DNA of 5,334 bases, from contig CADBRG010000126.1 of the NCBI GenBank assembly GCA_902797015.1, positions 1-5,334 on the forward strand. Reading direction: 5' to 3'. Source of the stretch: an uncultured Lachnospiraceae bacterium. GTDB taxonomy: Bacteria > Bacillota > Clostridia > Lachnospirales > Lachnospiraceae. Position numbers and translations under genes: made by a program. The stretch's first letter is position 1. Every line of letters begins with the position of its first letter. The notes beneath the pieces were generated by a model. That model was not told where the DNA came from and searched no databases. It saw only the letters and a list, made by a program, of their open reading frames with translations. Below are positions 1 to 5,334 of the stretch, piece by piece.

Positions 1-915
1 GCTCGGGCAGGAAGCCGGCTCAACCGCGATGATACGATAATCTTTCTCACCACGCAGCTTCTCACCCATGAACGGAGAGATCAGGCCGCCGAGGTTGGAT
101 CCGCCGCCTGCACAGCCGATGATGATGTCCGGCTCGATGCCGTATTTGTCCAGAGCTGCTTTGGTCTCCAGACCGATGATCGACTGATGCAGCAGTACCT
201 GGTTCAGAACGCTACCCAGAACATAGCGATAACCTTCGTTATGTGTAGCCACTTCTACTGCTTCAGAGATCGCGCAGCCAAGGGATCCTGTTGTACCCGG
301 GTGATCTGCAAGGATTTTCTTGCCGATCTCTGTTGTCATAGACGGTGACGGTGTAACAGATGCCCCATAGGTCCGCATTACTTCACGACGGAACGGTTTC
401 TGCTCATAGGAAACTTTAACCATGTATACCTTGCAGTCCAGATCAAAGTAAGAACATGCCATGGAAAGTGCGGTACCCCACTGACCTGCTCCGGTCTCAG
501 TGGTAACACCCTTCAGGCCCTGCTTCTTCGCATAGTAAGCCTGTGCGATCGCAGAGTTTAATTTATGGCTGCCGCTGGTATTGTTTCCTTCGAATTTGTA
601 ATAGATCTTCGCCGGTGTGCCAAGCTTCTCCTCAAGGCAATATGCGCGGACAAGCGGAGCCGGCCGATACATCTTATAGAACTTACGGATCTCTTCCGGG
701 ATCTCGATGTAAGCATCCGTGTCATTAAGCTCCTGCTCGATCAGCTCATCACAGAAAACCGGTGCCAGATCTTCATGTGTCATAGGCTGGTGTGTACCCG
801 GATGCATCAGCGGTGCCGGTTTGTTCTTCATATCAGCACGCACGTTATACCAGGATGTCGGCATCTCCTGCTCTTCCAGATAGATTTTGTAGGGGATCTT
901 TCTTTCTTCTGACAT
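1..915 (-). CDS. trpB: Tryptophan synthase beta chain, TrpB2 type (partial, C-terminus beyond left edge)
   Basis: PLP enzyme that condenses indole with L-serine to give tryptophan, in the cytoplasm. The reading frame is open from an ATG at 915 to the window edge, giving 305 residues. The TrpB2 subfamily is usually about 450 aa, so roughly the last third is missing. Visible landmarks are a long N-terminal extension (about residues 1-85, including PTSWYN and the PLV segment near 87), typical of TrpB2 rather than classical TrpB1; the PLP-lysine motif GSHKLNSA with Lys118; the ETGAGQWG loop at about 140-147 carrying the catalytic Glu140; and the phosphate-binding glycine loop GGGSN at about 270-274. 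The start is set by AAGGAGGTAG ending 6 bases before the ATG. It is controlled by a tryptophan T-box upstream. Family knowledge says TrpB2 often works without TrpA as an indole-salvage enzyme; whether trpA lies nearby cannot be seen. Family assignment is firm; the TrpB2 subtype is very likely. Confidence 0.95.
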   Translation of the reverse strand, partial: MSEERKIPYKIYLEEQEMPTSWYNVRADMKNKPAPLMHPGTHQPMTHEDLAPVFCDELIEQELNDTDAYIEIPEEIRKFYKMYRPAPLVRAYCLEEKLGTPAKIYYKFEGNNTSGSHKLNSAIAQAYYAKKQGLKGVTTETGAGQWGTALSMACSYFDLDCKVYMVKVSYEQKPFRREVMRTYGASVTPSPSMTTEIGKKILADHPGTTGSLGCAISEAVEVATHNEGYRYVLGSVLNQVLLHQSIIGLETKAALDKYGIEPDIIIGCAGGGSNLGGLISPFMGEKLRGEKDYRIIAVEPASCPS

Positions 916-920
916 AATAA

Positions 921-930
921 CTACCTCCTT
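921..930 (-). promoter_or_regulatory. Ribosome binding site of trpB2
   Basis: On the minus strand this reads AAGGAGGTAG, a near-perfect match to the anti-Shine-Dalgarno sequence. It ends five bases before the ATG at 915 and fixes that start. It lies downstream of the T-box terminator, so it is transcribed only in read-through mRNA. Confidence 0.9.
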
Positions 931-962
931 GTCAGGTCGTGCAGGACGGGGTGTGAGGAAAT

Positions 963-999
963 AAAAAAACCCGTCCCAAACAGTTACTGCTGGGACAGG
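963..999 (-). terminator. T-box leader intrinsic terminator
   Basis: In the minus-strand transcript, CCTGTCCCA (999-991) pairs with TGGGACGGG (978-970) in a 9-bp stem with one G-U pair. A run of seven U residues follows (969-963). The loop contains a small CAGT/ACTG extension. The hairpin follows directly after the T-box core, and its 5' side lies next to the antiterminator sequence, so the two folds are expected to be mutually exclusive. Termination here would stop transcription about 48 bases before the trpB2 start. Confidence 0.93.
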
Positions 1000-1179
1000 T
1001 TGTTCTCTAACCTGCGGTGCCACCCGGCTTGATGCATTCACATCCACTTAGTGCATACACTGGTCTGCCAAAACACCTTATCACTATGTCGCATACCATC
1101 ATATGCCAAACTTTGATCACGGAGGTCTGTCACTCCGTCTCCCATACTCTGTGAAACATTTCTGGTCGCCCTCAGAAGT

Positions 1180-1182
1180 CCA
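1180..1182 (-). promoter_or_regulatory. T-box specifier codon UGG (Trp)
   Basis: The minus strand reads GCCGAA-TGG-ACTTCTGAG. The triplet sits after the GAA that commonly precedes T-box specifiers and is followed by a purine, as expected. It predicts pairing with the CCA anticodon of tRNA-Trp. The match between this codon and the downstream enzyme makes the assignment strong, although the frame of the loop was read by eye rather than with a covariance model. Confidence 0.85.
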
Positions 1183-1277
1183 TTCGGCAAAAGCACTTTT
1201 ACTGCAATCCCACCGCCTGCAGCTCTCTTGAAAAAAGGAGGCTTAAGCTTACTCACTCTTCTTCAACGGTTTTGAAA

Positions 1278-1306
1278 ATCGTAGCATATCACTTTTTTAT
1301 TGTCAA
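1278..1306 (-). promoter_or_regulatory. Sigma-A-type promoter for the T-box/trpB2 transcript
   Basis: On the minus strand a perfect -35 box TTGACA (1306-1301) is followed by a 17-bp spacer and TACGAT (1283-1278) as the -10 box. A TG one base upstream of the -10 makes an extended -10. Transcription would begin near position 1271, just before the Stem I region of the T-box. Confidence 0.85.
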
Positions 1307-1334
1307 CAAAAAGATAAAACCTTTATTTGTACAT

Positions 1335-1348
1335 AAAACTATAGTTTT
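1335..1348. repeat. 14-bp perfect palindrome in the divergent intergenic region
   Basis: AAAACTATAGTTTT is its own reverse complement. It lies about 30 bp upstream of the -35 box of the minus-strand trpB2 promoter and about 34 bp upstream of the -35 box of the plus-strand lipoprotein promoter. It could be an operator for a dimeric regulator or simply AT-rich upstream DNA. No regulator gene is visible in the window. Confidence 0.4.
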
Positions 1349-1375
1349 CGTCCTTTTCGTCCTGTTTGTCCCCCT
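1349..1375 (+). repeat. Three imperfect 9-base pyrimidine-rich repeats
   Basis: The units CGTCCTTTT, CGTCCTGTT and TGTCCCCCT follow one another directly after the palindrome. They share the core GTCC in nine-base phase. The copies are short and degenerate, so this may be chance sequence in a pyrimidine-rich stretch. Confidence 0.3.
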
Positions 1376-1381
1376 TCAGGT

Positions 1382-1412
1382 TTGACACCTTGCATCTAAT
1401 GTGAGATATTAT
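1382..1412 (+). promoter_or_regulatory. Probable promoter of the DUF3048 lipoprotein gene
   Basis: A perfect TTGACA -35 box (1382-1387) is followed by a 17-bp spacer and GATATT (1405-1410), which has a TG one base upstream (extended -10). An alternative -10 is TATTAT (1407-1412) with a longer 19-bp spacer. Either would start transcription near 1417-1420 and leave a leader of about 45-50 bases before the ATG at 1465. It is back to back with the trpB2 promoter. Confidence 0.65.
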
Positions 1413-1464
1413 TAATGACTTTGTTAGATAAAACAATAAACATATGAAACAGGGGGATTTCACT

Positions 1465-2613
1465 ATGAAAAAACGTATCCGAACGATTATCACACTTTCC
1501 CTGTCGGCTGTAATGGCAATGTCCATATTTGCCGGCTGCGGAAAGAAGGTAGAGGAAGTCCAAAAAATCTCCAGTGCACCTGCCGTTGTCGAGGAACCGG
1601 TTGATGAGCATCCGGGAGAAACACGCAGCCCGCTGACAGGCGAGTGGATCCCGGACGAACTTGCAGCACAGCGTCCGATCGCTGTTATGGAGAGCAATAA
1701 TAAGTCTTCTCTGCCGCAGTACAGCCTGACACTTGCAGATGTTATTTATGAAGCACCGATGGAAGGCAAAGAGACCCGCTACATGCTGGTCATTCAGGAT
1801 TGGAAAGACATCGAGATGCTGATGCCGATCAGAAGCTGCCGTCACTATTTCCTGTTCTGGGCAAATGGTCTGGATGCCATCTATGTTCACTATGGACAGT
1901 CCTACATTGCAGAGGATTATCTGGCAGAAGATACCGTATATAACTTAAACGGTATGGACGGTGATCTCGCAAATGTCACCTTCTTCAGAGATTCTTCCAG
2001 AAAAGCACCGCAGAATGCATATGCTACCGGCGAGAGCATTCAGGCAGGTATTGAAAAACGCGGCTATTCCGATCAGCATAAGGACGGTTTCCAGAGCGGA
2101 TTCAAGTTCAATGAAGACGATGAAAACGAAATCGAGCTGACCGGCGAGAACGCAAAACAGGCTCTGGAAGTAGATCCGGGATATTCTGTCGGAGATTCTT
2201 ATTTCGTTTATGACGAAGAGAGCAAGCTCTACAAGCGCTTCCAGTTTGGCGGAGAGACCATGGATGGTACGACAGAAGAACAGGTTGCTGTGAAAAACAT
2301 CATCCTGCAGATCTGCGACTGCCACGTAATCGAAGGCGATGAAAAGGGACGTCTGGATCTGAACAACCTTGGTACCGGTTCCGGATACTACATCACAAAC
2401 GGTATGTATGTTCCGATCACCTGGGAAAAGACAGATGAGTACGCACCGGTTCACTACTACTATGAAGACGGTACGGAAGTTGCTCTGAACCAGGGCCAGA
2501 GCTGGATCTGCACGATCGAAGCAGGCGACGCAGAAGAAGGCTGTATTGATATCGATGGTCCGGAGGAAGAGGAGTCTGAAACATCTGAAGATGGCGAAAG
2601 CTCTGAAGAATAA
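1465..2613 (+). CDS. DUF3048 (YerB-like) lipoprotein
   Basis: A predicted cell-envelope lipoprotein of 382 aa whose biochemical role is unknown; the family includes Bacillus YerB. The N-terminus has a short basic start (MKKRIR), a hydrophobic segment (about residues 7-23) and the lipobox IFAGC with Cys25 as the likely lipidated residue. Phe at -3 is a relaxed lipobox. A Ser/Pro/Glu linker follows. The DUF3048 N-terminal domain begins near residue 55 with SPLTGEWI, RPIAVMESNN, ADVIYEAPMEG and then MPIRS and DAIYVHYG. The family's C-terminal domain appears near 307-350 with GYYITNG, TWEK and NQGQSW. The last 30 or so residues are a very acidic tail rich in Glu, Asp and Ser. An ATG at 1444 is in frame, but AGGGGG at 1451-1456 lies inside that longer reading and is well spaced for 1465, which also begins a standard signal peptide. 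The next gene follows 46 bases later with no terminator between. Confidence 0.9.
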   Translation: MKKRIRTIITLSLSAVMAMSIFAGCGKKVEEVQKISSAPAVVEEPVDEHPGETRSPLTGEWIPDELAAQRPIAVMESNNKSSLPQYSLTLADVIYEAPMEGKETRYMLVIQDWKDIEMLMPIRSCRHYFLFWANGLDAIYVHYGQSYIAEDYLAEDTVYNLNGMDGDLANVTFFRDSSRKAPQNAYATGESIQAGIEKRGYSDQHKDGFQSGFKFNEDDENEIELTGENAKQALEVDPGYSVGDSYFVYDEESKLYKRFQFGGETMDGTTEEQVAVKNIILQICDCHVIEGDEKGRLDLNNLGTGSGYYITNGMYVPITWEKTDEYAPVHYYYEDGTEVALNQGQSWICTIEAGDAEEGCIDIDGPEEEESETSEDGESSEE

Positions 2614-2659
2614 TAATCATTTCAAATATTAGTATTAAAAATGGATAGGAGCGACTGAC

Positions 2660-2881
2660 ATGAATAATAAAAAAGACGGTAAAGCAACTGCATCACTGGT
2701 TCTTGGTATTATCGGTTTGTTTGTTGCCGGAATTATTTTGGGCATTGTCGCACTGGTTCTTTCGAACCAGTCAATTAAGGCCAATGGTCCATCCCGTGCG
2801 GCAACCGCAGGCAAAATCTTAGGTATTATTGATATCGTTGCTTTCTTTGTTGTCATCATTCTTCGGAATATCTTACTGTAA
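2660..2881 (+). CDS. Small two-helix membrane protein, DUF4190-like
   Basis: A 73-aa protein with a short polar, lysine-rich N-terminus (MNNKKDGKAT), a first hydrophobic segment rich in Gly and Ile (about residues 11-35), a polar connector (NQSIKANGPSRAATAGK) and a second hydrophobic segment (about 53-72) ending at the C-terminus. The pattern ASLVLGIIGLF, then GIVALVLS, then the connector with AATAGKILGIID matches the DUF4190 style of small integral membrane protein, whose function is not known. TAGGAG (2646-2651) lies eight bases before the ATG. It sits 46 bases after the lipoprotein gene, with no clear promoter or terminator between them, so the two are probably co-transcribed and end at the hairpin at 2897-2932. 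The coding call is well supported; the family name is by pattern only. Confidence 0.83.
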   Translation: MNNKKDGKATASLVLGIIGLFVAGIILGIVALVLSNQSIKANGPSRAATAGKILGIIDIVAFFVVIILRNILL

Positions 2882-2896
2882 CCCAGAAATAAAAAG

Positions 2897-2932
2897 CCTC
2901 CTGCCGTATAGATTATACGACAGGAGGTTTTT
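2897..2932 (+). terminator. Intrinsic terminator after the lipoprotein/small membrane protein pair
   Basis: CCTCCTG (2897-2903) pairs with CAGGAGG (2921-2927), and CGTATA pairs with TATACG across a GAT loop, with a single C/A mismatch between the two stem parts. Five T residues follow (2928-2932). A run of five A residues precedes the stem, so it could also work on the minus strand, though no minus-strand gene needs it. It insulates tyrS from upstream transcription. Confidence 0.92.
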
Positions 2933-2938
2933 GCTTCA

Positions 2939-2967
2939 TTGACTTTTTTTCTTCCTCTTAATATACT
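2939..2967 (+). promoter_or_regulatory. Sigma-A-type promoter of tyrS
   Basis: TTGACT (2939-2944), a 17-bp spacer and TATACT (2962-2967) form a near-consensus promoter starting seven bases after the preceding terminator's T-run. Transcription would begin near 2974, leaving a leader of only about 25 bases before the tyrS start. That is too short for a T-box or other riboswitch. Confidence 0.85.
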
Positions 2968-2998
2968 AGAATACATCACGAGAAGGGAGACGAATTCG

Positions 2999-4222
2999 AT
3001 GACATGTTATGAAGAACTGGTTGCCCGCGGCCTGATCGCACAGGTAACCGACGAAGAAGAGATCAAAGAACTGGTGGACAATGGAAAAGCCACTTTTTAT
3101 ATTGGATTTGACCCGACGGCAGACAGCCTGCATGTCGGACATTTCATGGCACTTTGCCTGATGAAGCGCCTGCAGATGGCAGGAAACAAGCCGATCGCAC
3201 TGATCGGTGGCGGCACAGGCATGATCGGCGATCCGTCCGGACGGACCGATATGCGCCAGATGATGACCGTTGAGACCATCGAGCACAACGTAGAATGCTT
3301 TAAAAAGCAGATGTCCCGCTTCATTGACTTTTCCGATGGAAAAGCACTGATGGTTAACAATGCCGACTGGCTTTTAGATCTGAACTATGTACAGATGCTC
3401 CGCGAAGTCGGACCGCATTTTTCCGTTAACAACATGCTGCGTGCCGAGTGCTACAAGCAGAGAATGGAAAAAGGCTTAAGCTTTTTAGAGTTTAACTACA
3501 TGATCATGCAGAGCTATGACTTCTACCGCCTGTTCCAGGACTACGGCTGCAACATGCAGTTCGGCGGAGATGACCAGTGGTCAAACATGCTTGGCGGCAC
3601 AGAGCTGATCAGAAGAAAGCTCGGCAAAGACGCTTATGCGATGACCATCACACTGCTGTTAAACTCCGAAGGCAAGAAGATGGGCAAGACTCAGTCCGGT
3701 GCTGTTTGGCTTGATCCGAACAAGACCACACCGTATGAGTTCTATCAGTACTGGAGAAACGTAGCAGATGCAGATGTCTTAAAATGCATCCGCATGCTGA
3801 CCTTCCTGCCGTTAGAGCAGATCGATGAGATGGATTCCTGGGAAGGAAGCCAGTTAAACAAGGCAAAAGAGATCCTCGCATATGAGCTGACCAGCCTGGT
3901 ACACGGAAAAGAAGAAGCAAACAAGGCGCAGGAAGCTGCCCGCGCGATCTTCTCCTCCGGAAACGCAGAAAACATGCCGTCCACCACGATCACAGAAGCA
4001 GATCTGACAGACGGTAAGATCGACATCCTTGGCATCCTGGTCGCAACCGGCCTTTGCACCAGCCGCGGCGATGCCCGTCGGAACGTACAGCAGGGCGGTG
4101 TCAGCGTCAATGGTGAAAAGATCACCGACATCGACACATCTTATGCACCGGAAGACATCCGGAAAGAAGACTTTATCCTCAAAAAAGGAAAGAAAAACTT
4201 CCGGAAGATCATCTTTGAATAA
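2999..4222 (+). CDS. tyrS: Tyrosyl-tRNA synthetase
   Basis: Class I aminoacyl-tRNA synthetase that activates tyrosine with ATP and loads it onto tRNA-Tyr in the cytoplasm. At 407 aa it is of normal length for the bacterial S4-bearing type. The Rossmann-fold ATP motif HVGH is at residues 45-48 within FDPTADSLHVGH, and the KMSKS-type loop reads KMGKT at 227-231. By comparison with the Geobacillus stearothermophilus enzyme, the tyrosine-binding residues are present: Tyr34, Asp78 in IGDPSG, and the Y-MIM-Q-SY-D block (Tyr167, Gln171, Asp174). GGDDQWSN follows. An S4-like RNA-binding domain occupies about residues 342-400 (SRGDARRNVQQGGVSVNGEKI). An in-frame ATG at 2939 lies inside the promoter -35 box and cannot be the start; AAGGGAG at 2983-2989 supports the ATG at 2999. 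The gene appears monocistronic, between two strong terminators. Confidence 0.97.
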   Translation: MTCYEELVARGLIAQVTDEEEIKELVDNGKATFYIGFDPTADSLHVGHFMALCLMKRLQMAGNKPIALIGGGTGMIGDPSGRTDMRQMMTVETIEHNVECFKKQMSRFIDFSDGKALMVNNADWLLDLNYVQMLREVGPHFSVNNMLRAECYKQRMEKGLSFLEFNYMIMQSYDFYRLFQDYGCNMQFGGDDQWSNMLGGTELIRRKLGKDAYAMTITLLLNSEGKKMGKTQSGAVWLDPNKTTPYEFYQYWRNVADADVLKCIRMLTFLPLEQIDEMDSWEGSQLNKAKEILAYELTSLVHGKEEANKAQEAARAIFSSGNAENMPSTTITEADLTDGKIDILGILVATGLCTSRGDARRNVQQGGVSVNGEKITDIDTSYAPEDIRKEDFILKKGKKNFRKIIFE

Positions 4223-4245
4223 ACACATTCCATCGAATAACAAAA

Positions 4246-4291
4246 GTCCGGGTTGCTTTACGAACAAACGTAAAGCAACCCGGGCTTTTTT
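4246..4291. terminator. Shared hairpin terminator between convergent tyrS and MATE genes
   Basis: A 17-bp stem is formed by 4246-4262 (starting GTCCGGGTTG) and 4269-4285 (ending CAACCCGGGC), with one T-G pair and a six-base AACAAA loop. Six T residues follow on the plus strand (4286-4291). Four A residues precede the stem (4242-4245), which become a U-run on the minus strand. It should therefore end tyrS transcription strongly and probably also serves the converging exporter gene. Confidence 0.93.
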
Positions 4292-4318
4292 ACATTCGAT
4301 AATTGTTCTTCCTTTTCT

Positions 4319-5334
4319 CTAAGCCTCCGCCGCAACTTCTTCACGCGTAAGCTTCTTGATCCATGTATATTTTCGGAACCGGACGAATACCGGCAGACAT
4401 TTGAACAGCTGATCGGACTGGATGATGAGTACCAGCGGAACGATCGGCACATGCCACCAGTACGCGCCCATAAAGGTCAGCGGGATGACGATACACCACG
4501 TACAGATCGAGTTCATCTTCACGACAAAGCCCGCATCGCCGCCACCCTGGATAACACCAAAGGAAACCGGCATCTGATACGCCATGCCGAGCATGATGAC
4601 TGCCTGCAGGATGATCAGGCTGTCCGCAAGCGCCATTGCAGCAGGTGTCAGCGTGTAAAGTGAGAGCAGCGGTTTCCGCAGGAAGAACAAAAGTGCTGCC
4701 AGCGCGATGCCAAGGAACACATCGATCACGCTCAAGGTACGACCCTCCTGCTTGACAAGTTCTCTGTCACCCTTTCCGATCGCATTCGCGATCATAACAC
4801 CGGAACACGACGACATCGCAAATGTTACAACCTTTGCGTATTGGTAGAAGGTCGATGCGATATTATTCGCTGCAAGTGCATCAGACGATATATGACCAAG
4901 GATCGCTGTCTGGATCGGAATCGATACTGCCCATACAACCGTCGAGAAAAAGATCGGGACATACATCTTCGTAAAATCCTTCTTAAGACCCTTATCTTTC
5001 ATAAACAGTTCTTTTTGGAACAGTGCGATCTGTTTATCCTTCAAACAGAAAATAAATACTATGACAAATTCCAGGATTCGCGTGATCAATGTTCCGATCG
5101 CCGCGCCGCGGATGCCTAATTCCGGCAGACCGAACTTTCCAAAGATCAGACAATAGTTGATACTGCAGTTGACGATAACGGACACGATCGATACGTAGAA
5201 CGCAATCTTAACGATCCCGACTGACCTGAGTGCTGCATACAGGGTACTCGTGATACAGAAAATACCAAACGACCAGCATACGATCACCATGTACTGACGT
5301 CCCTGTTCGATAATCGCCGGATCTGCCGTAAACA
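4319..5334 (-). CDS. MATE-family efflux transporter (partial, N-terminus beyond right edge)
   Basis: Integral membrane antiporter of the MATE (NorM/DinF-like) family, which exports cationic drugs or metabolites using a sodium or proton gradient. The substrate cannot be told from sequence. About 337 residues are present of a family usually near 440-460 aa, so roughly the first quarter is off the edge. The frame stays open from 5290 to the edge (reading TADPAIIEQGRQYM), so the Met at 5290 is internal. Family-typical blocks are ALRSVG followed by NCSINYCLIFGKFGLPELG and GAAIGTLITR at the end of the first half, and later PVSFGVIQGGGDAGF with a Trp-containing helix after it. I count about eight hydrophobic segments, including IAFYVSIVSVIVN, IFFSTVVWAVSIPI, FLGIALAALLFFL and IVIPLTFMGAYWW. 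The C-terminus is a short charged tail (TREEVAAEA) ending in TAG. It converges on tyrS and shares its terminator. The promoter lies outside the window. Confidence 0.93.
   Translation of the reverse strand, partial: FTADPAIIEQGRQYMVIVCWSFGIFCITSTLYAALRSVGIVKIAFYVSIVSVIVNCSINYCLIFGKFGLPELGIRGAAIGTLITRILEFVIVFIFCLKDKQIALFQKELFMKDKGLKKDFTKMYVPIFFSTVVWAVSIPIQTAILGHISSDALAANNIASTFYQYAKVVTFAMSSCSGVMIANAIGKGDRELVKQEGRTLSVIDVFLGIALAALLFFLRKPLLSLYTLTPAAMALADSLIILQAVIMLGMAYQMPVSFGVIQGGGDAGFVVKMNSICTWCIVIPLTFMGAYWWHVPIVPLVLIIQSDQLFKCLPVFVRFRKYTWIKKLTREEVAAEA

Larger units (their letters stand above)
963..1271 (-). promoter_or_regulatory. T-box riboswitch leader, tryptophan-specific
   Basis: This cis-acting leader senses uncharged tRNA and controls read-through into trpB2. 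The conserved T-box core GGGTGGCACCGC is read on the minus strand at about 1025-1014, and its TGGC bulge (1022-1019) would pair with the tRNA acceptor end. Upstream is a Stem I region: AGTA at about 1253-1250 on the 5' side, the segment beginning AGAGAG near 1232, and a CTGCA/TGCAG distal hairpin. The specifier loop follows as GAATGGACTTCTGAG; GAA directly before the triplet and AC after it are typical. The specifier triplet is TGG (1182-1180), the single Trp codon. Two further hairpins lie between: ACGGAG/CTCCGT near 1139-1120, and GCATA/TATGC near 1106-1091. The variable base after TGG is C, which fits the G73 discriminator of bacterial tRNA-Trp. The 5' end is estimated from the promoter. 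Confidence 0.93.

Noticed and set aside
543..912. Plus-strand open frames of 61 and 115 codons
   Set aside because: They are antisense to the well-supported trpB2 frame, show no family resemblance and have low-complexity shadow composition.
1038..1256. A 72-codon minus-strand reading frame with two Trp codons, resembling a possible leader peptide
   Set aside because: It starts at GTG, lacks a convincing ribosome binding site, and lies entirely inside the T-box leader, whose specifier, T-box core and terminator explain the sequence better. Its UGG codons include the specifier region by overlap rather than a run of Trp codons.
1323..2454. Minus-strand open frames of 124, 164 and 169 codons across the lipoprotein gene and its promoter
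   Set aside because: They overlap a clear DUF3048 gene on the other strand, lack ribosome binding sites, and give Cys/His-rich sequences typical of antisense shadows.
2635..2979. Minus-strand 114-codon frame over the small membrane protein, terminator and tyrS promoter
   Set aside because: It runs through a strong hairpin terminator and a promoter and opposes a better-supported gene with a good ribosome binding site.
2939..2998. A 20-residue N-terminal extension of tyrS from an ATG at 2939
   Set aside because: The ATG overlaps the promoter -35 box, the predicted transcript begins downstream of it, and starting at 2999 puts HVGH at residues 45-48 exactly as in the well-studied bacterial enzyme.
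2966..4322. Several frames of 87-137 codons antisense to, or in another frame of, tyrS
   Set aside because: tyrS is unambiguous over this stretch, with all catalytic motifs intact. The others overlap it entirely or run through the terminator at 4246-4291.
4451..5119. Plus-strand frames of 70 and 92 codons within the MATE gene
   Set aside because: They are antisense to a clear transporter frame and encode highly charged, unrecognisable sequences without initiation signals.

Overview
The window looks like a chromosomal core region of a low-to-moderate GC Firmicute, most likely a clostridial (Lachnospiraceae-like) gut bacterium. The evidence is a tRNA-sensing T-box leader, strong AGGAGG-type ribosome binding sites, sigma-A-like promoters, a clostridial-style TyrRS and a YerB-like DUF3048 lipoprotein. 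The taxonomic call is an inference from gene style, not a match to a known genome. Nothing here looks like a mobile element, phage, CRISPR array or defence system.

Layout from left to right. (1) Positions 1-915, minus strand: the N-terminal two thirds of a TrpB2-type tryptophan synthase beta chain (305 codons, running off the left edge). (2) Positions 916-1306, minus strand: its control region, with a promoter (TTGACA, 17 bp, TACGAT), a T-box leader of about 300 nt with a UGG (Trp) specifier, the T-box antiterminator core, an intrinsic terminator and the ribosome binding site. (3) Positions 1307-1464: a divergent intergenic stretch with a 14-bp perfect palindrome, short pyrimidine-rich repeats and a plus-strand promoter. 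(4) Positions 1465-2881, plus strand: a 382-aa DUF3048 lipoprotein followed by a 73-aa two-helix membrane protein, probably one transcript ending at a strong terminator (2897-2932). (5) Positions 2939-4222, plus strand: tyrS with its own promoter and a very short leader. (6) Positions 4246-4291: a long hairpin terminator between convergent genes. (7) Positions 4319-5334, minus strand: the C-terminal three quarters of a MATE-family multidrug exporter, running off the right edge.

Functionally, the best-supported story is at the left. TrpB2 is made when uncharged tRNA-Trp accumulates, which fits a role in making tryptophan from indole or serine. The T-box variable base (C) also matches the G discriminator base expected of bacterial tRNA-Trp. 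The lipoprotein and small membrane protein form a probable envelope pair of unknown role. tyrS is a housekeeping gene that appears to lack the T-box often found upstream of it in Firmicutes. I see no convincing undescribed system; the more interesting items are regulatory.
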